Assembly (NCBI GenBank): GCA_030066755.1
Contig: JASJAX010000040.1
Span: 1-58,358 of the forward strand
Direction of reading: 5' to 3'
DNA length: 58,358 bases
DNA from: Acidimicrobiia bacterium
Lineage (GTDB): Bacteria; Actinomycetota; Acidimicrobiia; Spongiisociales; UBA5794
Shown piece after piece: positions 19,685-28,540 of this stretch. Position 1 is the first letter of the stretch. Every line of letters starts with the position of its first letter. Under the pieces are notes generated by a model. The model made no database searches and had not been told where the DNA came from. It saw nothing but the letters and a program-made list of their open reading frames with translations. The position numbers were made by a program, and so were the translations under genes.

Positions 19685-19779
19685 CCTGACACCCGCCTGC
19701 GACCCGAGACCTACGACCTGGGACCTGAGACTTGGGACCTGGGACTTGCGACTCGCACCCGACTGACGACCGACGACTG
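19682..19779. repeat. Degenerate tandem heptamer repeat (YYGNGAC)n filling the intergenic gap
   Basis: GAC recurs at exactly 7-bp spacing at 19700, 19707, 19714, 19721, 19728, 19735, 19742, 19749; then CGACTGA CGACCGA CGACTGG. Confidence 0.9.
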
Positions 19780-19797
19780 GCCGCTACCGTCTCCCCC

Positions 19798-20568
19798 ATG
19801 CGCATCGGAGCTCACATTCGGTCGGCGGACCCACTCGTGGCCGCGGAAGAACGGGATGCAGACCTCGTGCAGATGTTCTTGTCGGCGCCGCAGTCGTACA
19901 AGGCACCGAAGCCGCGGGACGATGCCGAGGAGCTGATTGCCTCCGGCCTCCCGATCTACGTCCATGCGCCGTACCTGATGAATCCGGCGTCACCCAACAA
20001 CCGCATTCGCATCCCGAGCCGGAAGACGATTGCCCAAACGATGGAAGCTGCGGCCGCCATTGGCGCCAAGGGGGTGATCGTCCACGGCGGGCACGTCGGA
20101 GAAGAGGAGGAGATCGCCGTCGGCTTCGAGCGCTGGCGCAAGCTCTTCGAGTATGCCGACGACGGGTGGGAGGTCCCGCTGCTCATCGAGAACACGGCCG
20201 GGGGCGGCCACGCGGTTGCTCGCGAGCTGGCGAACTACGGCCCGCTCTGGGAGGAGATCGGCCACTTCAACGTCGGTGTCTGTCTCGACACCTGTCACGC
20301 CTGGGCGGCCGGCGAGGATCTCGCAACGGCGGTGGAGACGCTCCGCTCCTTGACCGGTCGGGTCGACCTCATCCATTGCAACGATTCGCGCGATCCACAC
20401 AACAGTCGGCGCGACCGTCACGCCAACCTCGGTCAAGGAGAGATCCCGCCGGAGTTGATCCTCGAGGTCGTACGTGCCGCCAACGTCGACGTCGTCGTCG
20501 AAACACCCGACGGGGACGAAGGTGGGGGGCAGCAACAGGACATCGCTTGGCTCCGGGAGCACTGCTGA
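19798..20568 (+). CDS. nfo: Deoxyribonuclease IV (endonuclease IV)
   Basis: MRIGAHIRSADPL, IYVHAPYLMNPASPN, LLIENTAGGG, VCLDTCHAWAAG, HCNDSRDPHNSRRDRHANLGQG. Confidence 0.9.
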   Translation: MRIGAHIRSADPLVAAEERDADLVQMFLSAPQSYKAPKPRDDAEELIASGLPIYVHAPYLMNPASPNNRIRIPSRKTIAQTMEAAAAIGAKGVIVHGGHVGEEEEIAVGFERWRKLFEYADDGWEVPLLIENTAGGGHAVARELANYGPLWEEIGHFNVGVCLDTCHAWAAGEDLATAVETLRSLTGRVDLIHCNDSRDPHNSRRDRHANLGQGEIPPELILEVVRAANVDVVVETPDGDEGGGQQQDIAWLREHC

Positions 20569-20575
20569 GGTCGCC

Positions 20576-20965
20576 CTAGGTTTCCAGCGAGCTCACATCC
20601 GGGGGTACGTCCACTGCGTGTTCGCGCAATGTCTCGAGGGGGACGATGTCGAGCGCTCGCTCGTGAGTTGCGGCCAGAACGACAGGGGCAGCTACTCCGT
20701 CGAAGTGAGCTCGTAGCCAGTTCCGTGCCGTCACGCACCACCGGTCGCCGGGATGCAGCCCCGGAAACCGGTATCCAGGCATCGGAGTGACGAGGTCGTT
20801 CCCAATGCTGAGTTGATGGTCGAGGAACTCTCGCGTCATCACCGCACAGATCGTGTGGCTGCCACGATCATCGGGTCCCGTGGCGCATGAGCCATCCCTC
20901 AGCCATCCGGTGAGCGGATCGACGCTGCACGTTTCGAGGTCGGTACCGAGGACGTTGCGTTCCAC
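20576..20965 (-). CDS. DUF2237-family protein
   Basis: RNVLGTDLETCSVDPLTGWLRDGSCATGPDDRGSHTICAVMTREFL...PGLHPGDRWCVTARNW pattern of the family. Confidence 0.85.
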   Translation of the reverse strand: MERNVLGTDLETCSVDPLTGWLRDGSCATGPDDRGSHTICAVMTREFLDHQLSIGNDLVTPMPGYRFPGLHPGDRWCVTARNWLRAHFDGVAAPVVLAATHERALDIVPLETLREHAVDVPPDVSSLET

Positions 20966-21048
20966 GCCGCCAGTATGGGCGGCGATCCGAGTCCAGGCGA
21001 GCTAGCCGGTGGCGGGAACTACGCTCCGTCGAACACGAGGGAGATTTC

Positions 21049-21606
21049 ATGGACCTTGCCGATGCCATCCGCGCTGCCGCCGTCGAGACGAACGCCGTTG
21101 TCCAGAGCGTCAATCCTGCCTGTTTCCTGGATCCGAGCCCTTGCAGCGACTGGGATGTGCAGAGCCTCGCTGAGCACATGCTGCTCGTTGCCGGCTTGAG
21201 CCTCGCCAGCGCTCGGAAAGAGCCCTTCGAGCCGGAACCGTTCGACCGAGACACGTGGCAGGATCGCTACGCCGAACTGGCGGCCGACCTCCTCGACGCG
21301 TGGGCCGAGCCGGGGGCCATGGAGGGCATGACCCAGTCAGGGACCGTGGAGATGGACGCTCGGACGGCTGCGGCGATCACGCTGCAGGAGTTGGTGCTCC
21401 ACGGCTGGGATCTCGCTGCTGCGGTTGGGTACGACTACGAGCCTCCCGCCGAGGTGTCGGCGGCGGTACGCCAGATCGTGGAGTCGGGAGCGCAACGGGC
21501 TCGTGATCTCGGGGTTTTCGGTCCCCCCGTCGACGCAGCGACCGACGACGATCTCGATACCGCCCTGGCCGGCAGTGGCCGGGATCCCCGCTGGTCACCG
21601 AACTGA
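21049..21606 (+). CDS. TIGR03086-like / mycothiol maleylpyruvate isomerase N-terminal-like metal-binding protein
   Basis: PCSDWDVQSLAEHML and ELVLHGWDLAAAVG. Confidence 0.8.
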   Translation: MDLADAIRAAAVETNAVVQSVNPACFLDPSPCSDWDVQSLAEHMLLVAGLSLASARKEPFEPEPFDRDTWQDRYAELAADLLDAWAEPGAMEGMTQSGTVEMDARTAAAITLQELVLHGWDLAAAVGYDYEPPAEVSAAVRQIVESGAQRARDLGVFGPPVDAATDDDLDTALAGSGRDPRWSPN

Positions 21607-21668
21607 CCCGGTCGACCGGGCCGGGGCCCGTCGACGTCGTTGGGTGACCGACCGAACTCCGCATCCCG

Positions 21669-22466
21669 CTAGAGAATGGCGCCGATCTCGCCTGCGAGTG
21701 ATTCCAATCCGGCGACGACGGCACCCCCGGTGGCTACCCAGCCGACAAGCCGAAGTGACGGTGGGACGCCGCGCCCCCGCCATCGAGTGATCCAGCTGGC
21801 CACGGTGACGGCGAGCGCCACGAGCATGAGCGCTCCGGCGACTCGTGGCGGGTCCTCACAGAAGCACATGTCGTCGAAGAAGAACATGCCGGTCAACGGA
21901 ACGGCAAGCGGTGCGCCGATCAGCAGGATCAGTGATGCACCGACCGTGAACCCGGCGGAGTCTCGGAAGAGCGGCACGATGTGTCCATCGATCCACTCGG
22001 TCACTGCTCCGGCACCTCCGGCGATGCCAGCGAACATGACGACGTGGAGCCAGGCGGGATCGAGAATGAAGAAGTCGAAGTTGTTCGATTGAACGACCAG
22101 GAACCCCGCCAGCCCGAGGGCGGCGACTGCCGCGGTCCAGCGGCGAACGGGCTGTCGCTGCGGGAGCCAAGGGCGGACGGCAACCCAGGCGACCCCGGCG
22201 GCCATCCCGGCGAAGAGTCCACCGAAGAGGATCAACGCCAGCGTTCCATCCGGCGTCACTGACCCGATCCGATTGCCATTCTCCGAGATCCTCCCGGTCA
22301 TGGACGGATTGACGATTGCGGACACCCGCATGGCGATCCGTCCCCCGACCCCGCCCATGAGCACACCACCGAGGGCGGCGGCCATCGCGGCGCCTGCGAT
22401 CTCGCGAACCAGCAAGGCGATCGGCTCGCGTTGCACGACGCTTGGGGTCTCCGTAGTGAGCTCCAC
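21669..22466 (-). CDS. Polytopic membrane protein, unknown function
   Basis: Several hydrophobic segments; good coding appearance. Confidence 0.65.
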   Translation of the reverse strand: MELTTETPSVVQREPIALLVREIAGAAMAAALGGVLMGGVGGRIAMRVSAIVNPSMTGRISENGNRIGSVTPDGTLALILFGGLFAGMAAGVAWVAVRPWLPQRQPVRRWTAAVAALGLAGFLVVQSNNFDFFILDPAWLHVVMFAGIAGGAGAVTEWIDGHIVPLFRDSAGFTVGASLILLIGAPLAVPLTGMFFFDDMCFCEDPPRVAGALMLVALAVTVASWITRWRGRGVPPSLRLVGWVATGGAVVAGLESLAGEIGAIL

Positions 22467-22537
22467 TCGACTCCTCCTCTGTTACCTCTACAGACGATCG
22501 GCCGAGAGATTCGGGTGACGCAGCGTGAAGCGCCGGG

Positions 22538-23215
22538 TCATTGCCCCAGACCGATGATGAACACCGACGGAAGGGCTGAGAGGATTCCGATGGCCGCAGC
22601 GACGACGAGGACGACCACCCACCGCGGCAGCTTCGTTCCGCAACGGCCCGAGTTGAAGACGAAGGCGATCAGCGGCAGTGACACGAGTGCGAGGGCGTGC
22701 AGGATGCCCATGGAGAGGAGTAACCCACCGGTGCGCATCGCCGCCTCCTTGATTTGGGCGGCGGCTTCGAAGCGGACGAATGTCGCCGGCGCGGCGAACC
22801 GTGTCGTCATGAGGATGTATCCGGCGAACACGAGGTAATACGCAAGGTCGAGGAGCGCGAGCAAGCGGTCACCGGTTGCACTTGCGCTGAGGAACAGATC
22901 TGCGGCGTAGCTGCGTCCGAACCGGCGAATGGCCGGACCCAGTGCCGCAACGAGCATCGTCAGCGTTCCTACCTCGATAGCTTCCATGGCGCGCCAGTCG
23001 ATGCGGGAGCCCTGAGTCGCGGTCTCGTGGTAGATCCACACGATGGTTGACATGAGCAACACCAGAAGCGCGACGACGGCAGCGGTCGTGCGGACCCTTC
23101 GGCGGTGCCGACGATCCTCCTCGATCGAGTGGACGATCCTCGCCCACAGGTCGGGGCTTGGGGCGAAGGAATCCGTCGCCTCGAGGGCCTCGATCAGTCG
23201 TTGCTCCGTGCTCAT
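22538..23215 (-). CDS. Membrane protein co-transcribed with ECF sigma factor; N-terminal cytosolic segment + TM + membrane domain (candidate anti-sigma/sensor)
   Basis: ATG 23215 overlaps sigma stop (ATGA); C-terminal membrane domain resembles product of 24380..24796. Confidence 0.7.
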   Translation of the reverse strand: MSTEQRLIEALEATDSFAPSPDLWARIVHSIEEDRRHRRRVRTTAAVVALLVLLMSTIVWIYHETATQGSRIDWRAMEAIEVGTLTMLVAALGPAIRRFGRSYAADLFLSASATGDRLLALLDLAYYLVFAGYILMTTRFAAPATFVRFEAAAQIKEAAMRTGGLLLSMGILHALALVSLPLIAFVFNSGRCGTKLPRWVVVLVVAAAIGILSALPSVFIIGLGQ

Positions 23216-23826
23216 GGTGCGTTCCCCAGGCGGTCCTCCATTGCCGCCATGCCGCGGCGGCAATGGGTCTTCACTGAGTTCGGGGAGATCCCGAGCTCGA
23301 CGGCGGTTTCCTTCTCTGTGAGGCCCGCGTAGAACCGCAGGACCAGGCAGTCGCGCTGTCGTGGCGCCAGGTCGCGGAGCGCGTCGATGACCCGTTGGTG
23401 GTCGACGCGTGCGACCACCTCGTCCTCCATCGGGGCCGGTGGCGCGTCCGGCTTCATTGCACTCCGGTGGCGCAGCGACATCAGTCCCCGTCGATTGTGA
23501 TCTCGGGCCAAGTTGAGAACGATCGATCGGAGGTAGGGAGCTGCCTTGGCCGGATCGTTGATCCGTGCTGCGGCGCGGTGCAGGCGGATGAACGCCTCCT
23601 GAACGAGGTCCTCTGCAGCGTTGCGGTCGTCGGTGAACAGCCGTGCGAGGCGCACGAGGGATGCCGCTTCCTCGTGGAAGAGGCGTACCACCAACTGGTC
23701 GGCTGTGGCGTGGCCTGTTGACGCAGTGGGAAGCACCTCGGGCTGGGTCGCGTCGCCGGCGAGTGAGGCAAAGAGGGCGGCGACGAATGTTCGTCGCCGC
23801 CCTCTCCCGCTCGCCACCAAGACCAT
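23212..23826 (-). CDS. ECF-type RNA polymerase sigma factor
   Basis: NAAEDLVQEAFIRLHRAAARI (region 2) and LRDLAPRQRDCLVLRFYAGLTEKETAVELGISPNSVKTHCRRGMAAM (region 4). Confidence 0.9.
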   Translation of the reverse strand: MVLVASGRGRRRTFVAALFASLAGDATQPEVLPTASTGHATADQLVVRLFHEEAASLVRLARLFTDDRNAAEDLVQEAFIRLHRAAARINDPAKAAPYLRSIVLNLARDHNRRGLMSLRHRSAMKPDAPPAPMEDEVVARVDHQRVIDALRDLAPRQRDCLVLRFYAGLTEKETAVELGISPNSVKTHCRRGMAAMEDRLGNAP

Positions 23827-23835
23827 CCGTACCCC

Positions 23836-24330
23836 TCAGTCGAGATCGATGCAGGCAAGGCGAATCGAGGTGTCCGCCGGGTAGTGGATGACGATCGCCT
23901 GTGCGTCGGGTCGGGCACGGTGGTCGTGCCACGCCGTACCCCAACCTGCACCGCGTTCGTTCGTGGTCACGACGGGCCAGATCTCATTCACGACATCCAC
24001 GGGGCCGCCTTCGATGTGCTGGTAGTGGCTTCCGCCCGGCGGCGTGTGCGAGCACGGTGCGTTGTGCACGTGCGTCGGATAGCTCGTCGAGGGGCTCAGG
24101 CCTCGAACCCGCACGGCCACCAGCGTGCCCTCGGCGAAGCGGACCATGATGGCGCCGCCTCGAAGGGCGTAGCCGAGATCCTCAGCTCCCGGCAGCACCT
24201 GCACCGTGCCGTTGGTCACCTCGACCGAGCTGCGGGCCGTTGCCGGGCTTGCCAGTGTCGTGAGCAGCAGAGCTGCCATCACCAGGACGAGTTTGCGATG
24301 TGTGCGATTCACGTTGTACCTCCCATGCAT
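23836..24330 (-). CDS. Secreted Cu/Zn-SOD/CHRD-like protein
   Basis: Signal peptide; SYPTHVHNAPCSHTPPGGSHYQHIEGGP and GTAWHDHRARPDAQAIVIHYPAD. Confidence 0.55.
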   Translation of the reverse strand: MHGRYNVNRTHRKLVLVMAALLLTTLASPATARSSVEVTNGTVQVLPGAEDLGYALRGGAIMVRFAEGTLVAVRVRGLSPSTSYPTHVHNAPCSHTPPGGSHYQHIEGGPVDVVNEIWPVVTTNERGAGWGTAWHDHRARPDAQAIVIHYPADTSIRLACIDLD

Positions 24331-24379
24331 ACCGGCGGCGGGCCGGTCCCGTGGCGAGCGGGTGCACGATCGGGCGAGG

Positions 24380-24796
24380 TCACGCCACCTCGAGGTGGCT
24401 GCTGTCGTTCTCATCGAGTTGACGATTGAGGCTGAAGAGGCGGCCGATGACAGGAAGGCTGAGCACGTTCAGACCATGGAGCATTCCCATCAGGAGCAGC
24501 ATTCCGCCGACGCGGACGACGGAGGCCTCGAGTTGCTGTGCGGTGACGGTGTCCGCCCAGCCTGTGTCCGGCTCGAACTGGACGGTGAACAGAATGAATG
24601 CTCCGAAGATCAGGTAATAGGCGAAGTCCATGAGCACCAGATAGCTCTTCCCGGTCCTCGGGTTGGCACGAAACACGTCGGCGGCGTACCCCTTCCCGAA
24701 CCGCTTGATGAGCGGACCGAGTACCGCAACGACCGCCACCAGAACGGTTACGACGATCAGTTCGAGAATCCACCAATCCATCACACTCTCCCTCAC
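24380..24796 (-). CDS. Membrane protein, paralogous to the C-terminal domain of the 22538..23215 product
   Basis: LGPLIKRFGKGYAADVF / LMDFAYYLIFGAFIL / GGMLLLMGMLHGLNVLSLPVIGRLF match LGPAIRRFGRSYAADLF / LLDLAYYLVFAGYIL / GGLLLSMGILHALALVSLPLIAFVF. Confidence 0.65.
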   Translation of the reverse strand: MRESVMDWWILELIVVTVLVAVVAVLGPLIKRFGKGYAADVFRANPRTGKSYLVLMDFAYYLIFGAFILFTVQFEPDTGWADTVTAQQLEASVVRVGGMLLLMGMLHGLNVLSLPVIGRLFSLNRQLDENDSSHLEVA

Positions 24797-24864
24797 GCAG
24801 CCGGTTTCAACCTCTCAATGGTGACAGACGAGCGAGCGGCGTGATTGGGTGACAGCGCCGTCGG

Positions 24865-25239
24865 TCAGCGGGCCTTGCGCTCCCATTGAGAGCGAACGTC
24901 CCGTGACCAGTGATCGAGCACCGGCATGAGCGTGCGGGTGTAGATCGCGAAGAGCGCCGAGAACCCGAGGATCAGGAAGAACGGGTTGCCGGTCACGACG
25001 TAGATGATCGCAAGGCCGACGGTGAGGTCACCGGCGAGGGCGACGCGATACCACCGATCATCGATGATGCGCTTGCGGTTCATGCGGGCTACGAGGATGG
25101 CTTGTCCCACCAGGAGCAATCCGGCCCAGCGCACCAATTCGAACTCGAACGGGTCGGCCGCACCGATGCTGATCAGCAGATCGGTCGGCATGAACATGAA
25201 CGCCGCTCCAGAGACGATCAGGATGGCGGGGCTCAACAT
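24865..25239 (-). CDS. Small polytopic membrane protein
   Basis: ORF with several hydrophobic segments. Confidence 0.6.
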   Translation of the reverse strand: MLSPAILIVSGAAFMFMPTDLLISIGAADPFEFELVRWAGLLLVGQAILVARMNRKRIIDDRWYRVALAGDLTVGLAIIYVVTGNPFFLILGFSALFAIYTRTLMPVLDHWSRDVRSQWERKAR

Positions 25240-25313
25240 CGGGGTACCTCGGGTGGCGTGATCGGGTCGGACACTACCGACTTCAACGGGCTCTGTCGGC
25301 AGTGTGCTGCCGT

Positions 25314-26612
25314 TCAGTCATCGAGCGCCGCCGGAGGGATGTCGATCGAATCGGTGGTGCCGAGGTCGAACACTTCGTACACGATGTGGAACTCGCCGTC
25401 GGCGTAGCCATCGCCGGTTGCCAGGACTTCGAGTTTGAGCAGCTCCGGACTCGAGCACGGTTCGATCCAGAACGTTGCGGCGAGGGTGTCGGTACGGTTC
25501 ACCAAACCATCGTTCAGCCGGCGGATGTCATCGAGACCCAACTCGTACACGTCGACGTCCCGACCGTTGATCGTGTCGGATGCGACGGGATCGAACATCT
25601 TCACCAGGTCGGGGATCCACAGGTCGTCGACGAATGGCCGGTAGGTCAGCGACTGATAGCTGCCGTCCGAGTCCTCCTGCCAGTCGCCTCCGGGCTCACG
25701 CCAATACTGAAAACCGCCATTCACCCAGAGGGTGTCGATGAAGGCGTCGGTGCCCCGGAAGCGCACGGTCTGTTGCCACGCCCACGGCTCGAGCAGTCGC
25801 AGTTCCTCGATGGACGAGAACGCCGATCCGCTGTGGAGCAGGTCGTATCGACTGCGGTACGACCCGACTTCCTCGATGAACTGGGCGAACGGGTCGCGAC
25901 AGCTTGTGACCTCGAGGGGGACTTCCGGCCGCTCGATCGTGAGGGTGGCCCCGACGTCGAAGATGCGATAGGTCGCTCGGATCCATTGGTCGCTGTCTTC
26001 ATTGATCACGATCTCGTAGGAGGCAAACGACTCGCCCGCGAACACGGCAACCGTGATGCTGCCGTTCTCAAACTCGAGGCCGGGTCCTGCGTAGTCGGCG
26101 ACCGCCTGGCCCTCGAGCCGATACACCTCGACCGGAAGTCCCTCGTGTTCATCTGGCCCAATAGCGGTGAACGTGGCGAGCACGTCTTCAACGACGAGCG
26201 GATGGTCGAAGAGGTCGGCGGCGGGATCGTCGATGACCGTCCACGGTTCGTCATCGAACCGCTCCCACTGCTCGTCACCGACGGCAACGGTCTCGATCAC
26301 GAGTCCGTCATCGTCCGGTCCGTATCGTTGGATCCACCGGTCCGCGTCTGCCGTGTGCTCACCCGTCAGGATGACCTCGCCGCGACTCGTGGCGAGGACG
26401 TACTCGTCCCGATACGTGTCGATTCGGGTCGGCACTGCGGTGGTCGTTGTCGACGCTTGCGTGGTGGGCGGCTCGGGTGCGGCAGGAGCGACTGTCGTTG
26501 CGCTCGTGGACAGCGTTGTCACTCGTTCCACCGTCGTTCGACTCGATCCTGGGTCGCCGCATGCGGCGATCACGACGAGCACAGCCAGGGCGAGGACCGA
26601 TCGGGTTCGCAT
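25314..26612 (-). CDS. Putative lipoprotein (LppX/LprG-like beta-rich exported protein?)
   Basis: Start MRTRSVLALAVLVVIAACG with lipobox AAC, Thr/Ser-rich linker, then beta-rich body; family uncertain. Confidence 0.6.
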   Translation of the reverse strand: MRTRSVLALAVLVVIAACGDPGSSRTTVERVTTLSTSATTVAPAAPEPPTTQASTTTTAVPTRIDTYRDEYVLATSRGEVILTGEHTADADRWIQRYGPDDDGLVIETVAVGDEQWERFDDEPWTVIDDPAADLFDHPLVVEDVLATFTAIGPDEHEGLPVEVYRLEGQAVADYAGPGLEFENGSITVAVFAGESFASYEIVINEDSDQWIRATYRIFDVGATLTIERPEVPLEVTSCRDPFAQFIEEVGSYRSRYDLLHSGSAFSSIEELRLLEPWAWQQTVRFRGTDAFIDTLWVNGGFQYWREPGGDWQEDSDGSYQSLTYRPFVDDLWIPDLVKMFDPVASDTINGRDVDVYELGLDDIRRLNDGLVNRTDTLAATFWIEPCSSPELLKLEVLATGDGYADGEFHIVYEVFDLGTTDSIDIPPAALDD

Positions 26613-26672
26613 CGAGTCGATATCGGCGTCTCGACGGACGATTCGAGCGATATCGGCGACTGACACGCCCGT

Positions 26673-27746
26673 TCAGCCGGCGGTGACGTCGATCTCGGTT
26701 GCCTTGATAGACACCCAGATGCTCGATTGCTCGTGCAAACCGAGGGCATCGACGGCATTCGGGGTGACCTCCGCAGTGAGCGGCATTGGGGGACCGGTCT
26801 GGATCCGAACGCGGTCCCCGTAGTGCTCGATGCGGTCGACCGAGGTCCGCCAAGTGTTGCGCGGGCTTCCCTCCGGCTCGTTGCGATGCAGCGAGATGGC
26901 CCGAGGGTGGATCGTTGCGAGCACCGGGCCGTGGATCGTCGTGTCGCCGACCCGGAGGCGGTGTCCGGCCGACTCGACGACACCTGCGGACGCCGTCCCG
27001 GTGACCAGGTTCGATCCGGCGAGGTCGGCGGCGTATCGGGTTCGGGGCCGCAGCCGGATGTCTTCCGCAGTTCCCACCTGGGTGATGGCCCCGTCTTCGA
27101 TCAGATGGATCTCGTCGGCGAGCAGGTACGCCTCAGTGGGGTCGTGCGTGATGAGGAGGCGAGGCCCCTCATAGGCCTCGAGATGGTCTGCCAGGGTTCG
27201 GCGGAGCCTGGCCCTCGTGGTGACGTCCAGGGCCGCAAGCGGCTCATCGAGGAGGAGCATCGCCGGTTCGGTGATCAGAGCTCGCGCAAGCGCAACGCGC
27301 TGGGCCTGACCTCCCGACAGATCCCCGGGTCGCCGTTCGGCGAGTTCAGCGATGTCGAGGCGATCGAGCCACGAGCGTGCTGCAGCCACCGCTTCGCTCG
27401 CACCCACCCCTGCGGATCGCAGCCCGAAGGACACGTTCTCGGCGACGTTCAGGTGCGGAAACAGGATGTAGTCCTGGAAGACCACACCGATGTGCCGGTC
27501 GGCCGCCGGCACGAAGACGTTCCCGGCCGGGTCGTCGAGCACTCGTCCGTGGAGCTCGATCCGACCGGCGTCCAGTGAACGCAGCCCGGCGAGTGCCTGG
27601 ACGGCGGTCGTCTTGCCGGCGCCATTGGGTCCGAGCAGGGCCACGGTGTGTCCGCTCCGTATCGCGAGGTCGATGTCAAGCGTGAAGCCGTTGCCCGACG
27701 CAACGACGAGCCGGGCGTCGAGGCCTCTCACCGGTGGGCTCACCAC
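26673..27746 (-). CDS. modC: Molybdate ABC transporter ATP-binding protein with TOBE domain
   Basis: LLGPNGAGKTTAVQAL (Walker A), LSGGQAQRVALARAL, MLLLDEPLAALD; TOBE-like C-terminus; follows modB and modA. Confidence 0.85.
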   Translation of the reverse strand: MVSPPVRGLDARLVVASGNGFTLDIDLAIRSGHTVALLGPNGAGKTTAVQALAGLRSLDAGRIELHGRVLDDPAGNVFVPAADRHIGVVFQDYILFPHLNVAENVSFGLRSAGVGASEAVAAARSWLDRLDIAELAERRPGDLSGGQAQRVALARALITEPAMLLLDEPLAALDVTTRARLRRTLADHLEAYEGPRLLITHDPTEAYLLADEIHLIEDGAITQVGTAEDIRLRPRTRYAADLAGSNLVTGTASAGVVESAGHRLRVGDTTIHGPVLATIHPRAISLHRNEPEGSPRNTWRTSVDRIEHYGDRVRIQTGPPMPLTAEVTPNAVDALGLHEQSSIWVSIKATEIDVTAG

Positions 27747-28540
27747 GATCGCCACCACCGATCGCGGAGACCGATGAGGACGCCGAGGGACACCACGACC
27801 ATGAGAAGACTCAACGCGATCGCAGTGTCGCGGTCGTTCTCGAGGGCCACGAAGACGGCGAGGGGAAGGGTCTGGGTGCGGCTCTGGAGGTTCCCGGCGA
27901 AGGTGATCGTTGCGCCGAACTCGCCGAGCGCTCTGGCCCAGGTGAGGGCCAGACCGGCTGCGAGGGACGGCAGGATCATCGGCAGTGTCACCCGGAAGAG
28001 CACTCTCCACCGGCTGGCCCCGAGTGTTGCCGCGGCACCTTCGAAACGGGCATCGAGGTTGCGCAACGCGCCCTCGACGGTGATGACAAGGAACGGCATC
28101 GCGACGAATGTCGCAGCGAGCACGACGCCTCCCGTCGAGAACGGGAGCACGATGCCGGTGAGGTCGTTGAGCGGCCCTCCGACGATCCCGCGCCGGCCCA
28201 ACGCGAACAGCAGCGCAGCACCGCCGACCACGGGCGGCAGCACCAGCGGAAGCAGCACGAGACCCCGAACGAGAGACTTCCCGCGGAACTCCATGCGGGC
28301 GAGGACCCAGGCGAGCGGGACGCCGATCAGAGCGGAGATCACGGTTGCGGCGATCGACGTCAGGAGCGACAGGCGCAGGGCGTCACCGACGACGTCGCCG
28401 GCGAGCAACTCTGGAAGGCGAGACCACGGGACTCTGGCGATCAGGCCGAGCAAGGGAACAACGAAGACCGCCAGACCCAGCGCAGCCAACACCAACACAA
28501 GGGCCGGGGGACGCGTCGTACGACGGACGGGACCGGTCAC
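27740..28540 (-). CDS. modB: Molybdate ABC transporter permease
   Basis: TM permease with EAA-loop ALRNLDARFEGAAATLGASRWRVLFRVTLPMILPSLAAGLALTWARALGEFGAT. Confidence 0.9.
   Translation of the reverse strand: MTGPVRRTTRPPALVLVLAALGLAVFVVPLLGLIARVPWSRLPELLAGDVVGDALRLSLLTSIAATVISALIGVPLAWVLARMEFRGKSLVRGLVLLPLVLPPVVGGAALLFALGRRGIVGGPLNDLTGIVLPFSTGGVVLAATFVAMPFLVITVEGALRNLDARFEGAAATLGASRWRVLFRVTLPMILPSLAAGLALTWARALGEFGATITFAGNLQSRTQTLPLAVFVALENDRDTAIALSLLMVVVSLGVLIGLRDRWWRSW

Noticed and set aside
19299-19805. 168-aa minus ORF with GPKSQVPGPKSQVPG-like repeats (similarly 44828..45067)
   Set aside because: The peptide repeats are translations of the intergenic heptamer DNA repeats, not a real coding signal.
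25302-26663. 453-aa plus-strand ORF
   Set aside because: Fully antisense to the lipoprotein gene with signal peptide/lipobox; long opposite-frame ORFs are expected at this GC content.
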